64,000 bases of DNA, from contig OX465103.1 of NCBI GenBank assembly GCA_949987565.1, forward strand, positions 1,789,045 to 1,853,044. The letters are read 5' to 3'. A model generated the notes under the pieces. It saw nothing but the letters and a program-made list of their open reading frames with translations. It was not told the origin of the DNA and ran no database searches. The number at the start of each line of letters is the position of its first letter. Position 1 is the stretch's first letter. Source of the stretch: Luidia sarsii (Eukaryota > Echinodermata > Asteroidea > Paxillosida > Luidiidae). A program made the translations under genes and the position numbers. Shown here in pieces: positions 62,660 to 64,000 of this stretch.

Positions 62660-63300
62660 TGGGCAGTAGGCAAGCAGTGCAATTGGGCTCCCACAAAAGT
62701 GGGACTTGCCGCATAGGCTCTTGATTATCAAGCAAAATAAACTAGTCAGAGAGAAGATAACCACGAACCTAAAATACAAAATGACAGCAGGCTACACCCA
62801 ATCTTTCACACACACAAAAGTCAGTCAAAATGTAGGCGGAGGTATTCCGTTATCAGTAGAGTGAAAAAGCAAATCTGATGTTGACGAATTCATTGCGTGC
62901 AAGCCGCATCTCGTATTTCGAGCATCCTGTGACAACTCAATAATTATTACGACTATTTATATACTATGAAGTAAATACAAAAACCTGTTGCAAACTGATC
63001 ACTGACTAAAATGACCGGAAATAAATAAATCTCAAAAGTTTCTGACGTTTCGATCCTAGCACTAGCACTGTAGCACTAGCAAGACCAAAATTATATTCTC
63101 TCTTTGCCTTTGAGAAAGGTCCGGCTTTGGCCACTATTTTCAGCTTCATTGTTCTGTTTTTGCCGCATTGACGAGATAATTATCATTACTCGACAAGTAA
63201 TACGCAAAAAAGTTGTTAACTGCACACGGGCTCAAATTACCAAAATACAAACCTCAAAAAAGTAAGAGCTGCCATAATAACGTTTTGATCAATTATTAAT
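62660..63300. other. Upstream region of transketolase, right of the hAT insertion
   Basis: The stretch matches 50750-51330 in order. An isolated Penelope-type terminal motif (TGACGTTTCGATCCTAGC) at 63043-63060 is absent from the other copy. No coding frame is seen. Confidence 0.55.
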
Positions 63301-63521
63301 CTCGCAAAATATCTCGTTGTCAAAAGTTGTCGATTGGGGGCGCTATCTATTGGTCGCTCGTGAGCCCGAGATCGAGGCTGCATTCAACGCACGTGTGTAG
63401 ACCGGAAACTGCCCGTGGTTACGACGTGAGGCCGTCTCTGCAATTTACATTCGCTGGACCGGAGAAAAAGTCTTCAGAAACGTCACCATTCAGCGAGAAT
63501 CTTCCCTGACAGAAGACGACA
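63300..63521 (+). promoter_or_regulatory. Transketolase promoter and 5' UTR region
   Basis: TTGGGGGCGCTATCTATTGG holds a GC-rich site and an inverted CCAAT box, without a TATA box, as is common for housekeeping genes. The block is conserved at 51330-51538. The transcription start is not determined. Confidence 0.45.
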
Positions 63522-63640
63522 ATGGACGGATCAGGAGAACCATACCACCGACCGGACCGCCAGACGGTGCAGGAGTTGACTGACATGGCTAATAAGCTGC
63601 GTATTCACAGCATTCAGTCGACCAGTGCGGCCAATTCTGG
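63522..63640 (+). CDS. TKT: Transketolase, first coding exon (rest beyond window)
   Basis: The ATG at 63522 opens 39 complete codons, then GG and the donor GTAAGA at 63641 (phase 2). The residues include [27 protein letters not shown] and SAANSG. This is the N-terminus of animal transketolase, just before the cofactor-site HPTS segment expected in the next exon. The enzyme transfers two-carbon ketol units in the pentose phosphate pathway with thiamine diphosphate, in the cytosol. No secretion signal is present, which fits. The start agrees with the family start within a few residues. A truncated duplicate of this 5' end lies at 51330-51576. Confidence 0.9.
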
Positions 63641-64000
63641 GTAAGAAAAAAAAGCTGCAGTGTAACTGTAAGGTTACACAATGACATGCAATGCATTGTC
63701 ATTCAAAGCTGCTTTACGGCGCAAAAACTGGGCCCCGGGATCGGAATGTGAGTGGTTTGCTGCGGTTTGTGTAGACCTGTACATGTAGATCGCACCCAGT
63801 ATACAGAGCCCCAGATCCTAGGTTAGTCCGAATAACTTGGACCCGACAAGTCACCCCCCCCCTTTTTTTTTTAATTTGGAGGTTTCACTGTCTACGAACT
63901 CTCTAAATTTCGAATTTTTTTTCTTCGAGAAAACAGGCTTTGAAAAGTCTAACTTTGCTATGACACTATGAGTACTATGATGAGTATGAGTATGACTAGT
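63641..64000 (+). other. Transketolase intron 1 (partial)
   Basis: The stretch begins with GTAAGA and holds no further coding sequence. Homopolymers lie at 63854-63875, and a short ATGAGTATGAG repeat is at the right edge. Confidence 0.8.

Overview
The window is a repeat-rich stretch of a large animal genome. Evidence for this is phased introns with GT..AG borders, TATA boxes, AATAAA signals and several families of eukaryotic transposons. The transposon mix and the secreted Kazal proteins suggest a marine deuterostome invertebrate. An echinoderm is my best guess; amphioxus or a hemichordate cannot be excluded from sequence alone.

Positions 1-30087 are one uninterrupted plus-strand reading frame that was already open at base 1. 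About 1,420 copies of a 21-bp unit encode the heptad EAPVEPT and close variants. The frame ends in a single Kazal domain and a stop at 30085-30087. A 30-residue non-repeat island lies at 7519-7608. The array is built from higher-order blocks whose offsets (1029, 1134, 1323, 1491, 1806, 1890, 2289 bp) are all multiples of 21.

From 30.1 to 36 kb there is no recognisable host gene. It holds a CACTA-type transposon with perfect 3-bp target duplications (33880-34352), a truncated Penelope-like element on the minus strand (34658-35171) and other dispersed repeats.

From about 35.7 to 61.1 kb lie three diverged tandem copies of one secreted-protein gene, called A, B and C here. Each has a TATA box, a non-coding first exon ending in a GTGAG donor, a signal-peptide exon whose ATG directly follows the acceptor, and phase-1 introns. 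Copy A (40176-43793) has two Kazal domains and a Ser/Glu-rich tail. Copy B (46820-49327) has near-identical Kazal exons but a nonsense codon at the start of the tail. Copy C (58525-59927) has lost both Kazal domains and is predicted to encode a 65-residue acidic secreted peptide. Intron 1 of A contains a 2-kb satellite of 31-bp units and an inverted segment.

The first coding exon of transketolase lies at 63522-63640. A broken copy of its promoter and start codon sits after gene B (about 51300-51576). The ancestral duplication unit was therefore Kazal gene plus transketolase 5' end. A hAT-type element with an 8-bp target duplication (61158-62651) and a Penelope-like insertion with an 8-bp target duplication (53923-54526) postdate these duplications.

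The locus reads as a cluster of secreted Kazal proteins: one giant, acidic, Pro/Thr-rich filament-like protein capped by a Kazal domain, and three small Kazal/acidic genes at different stages of domain loss.
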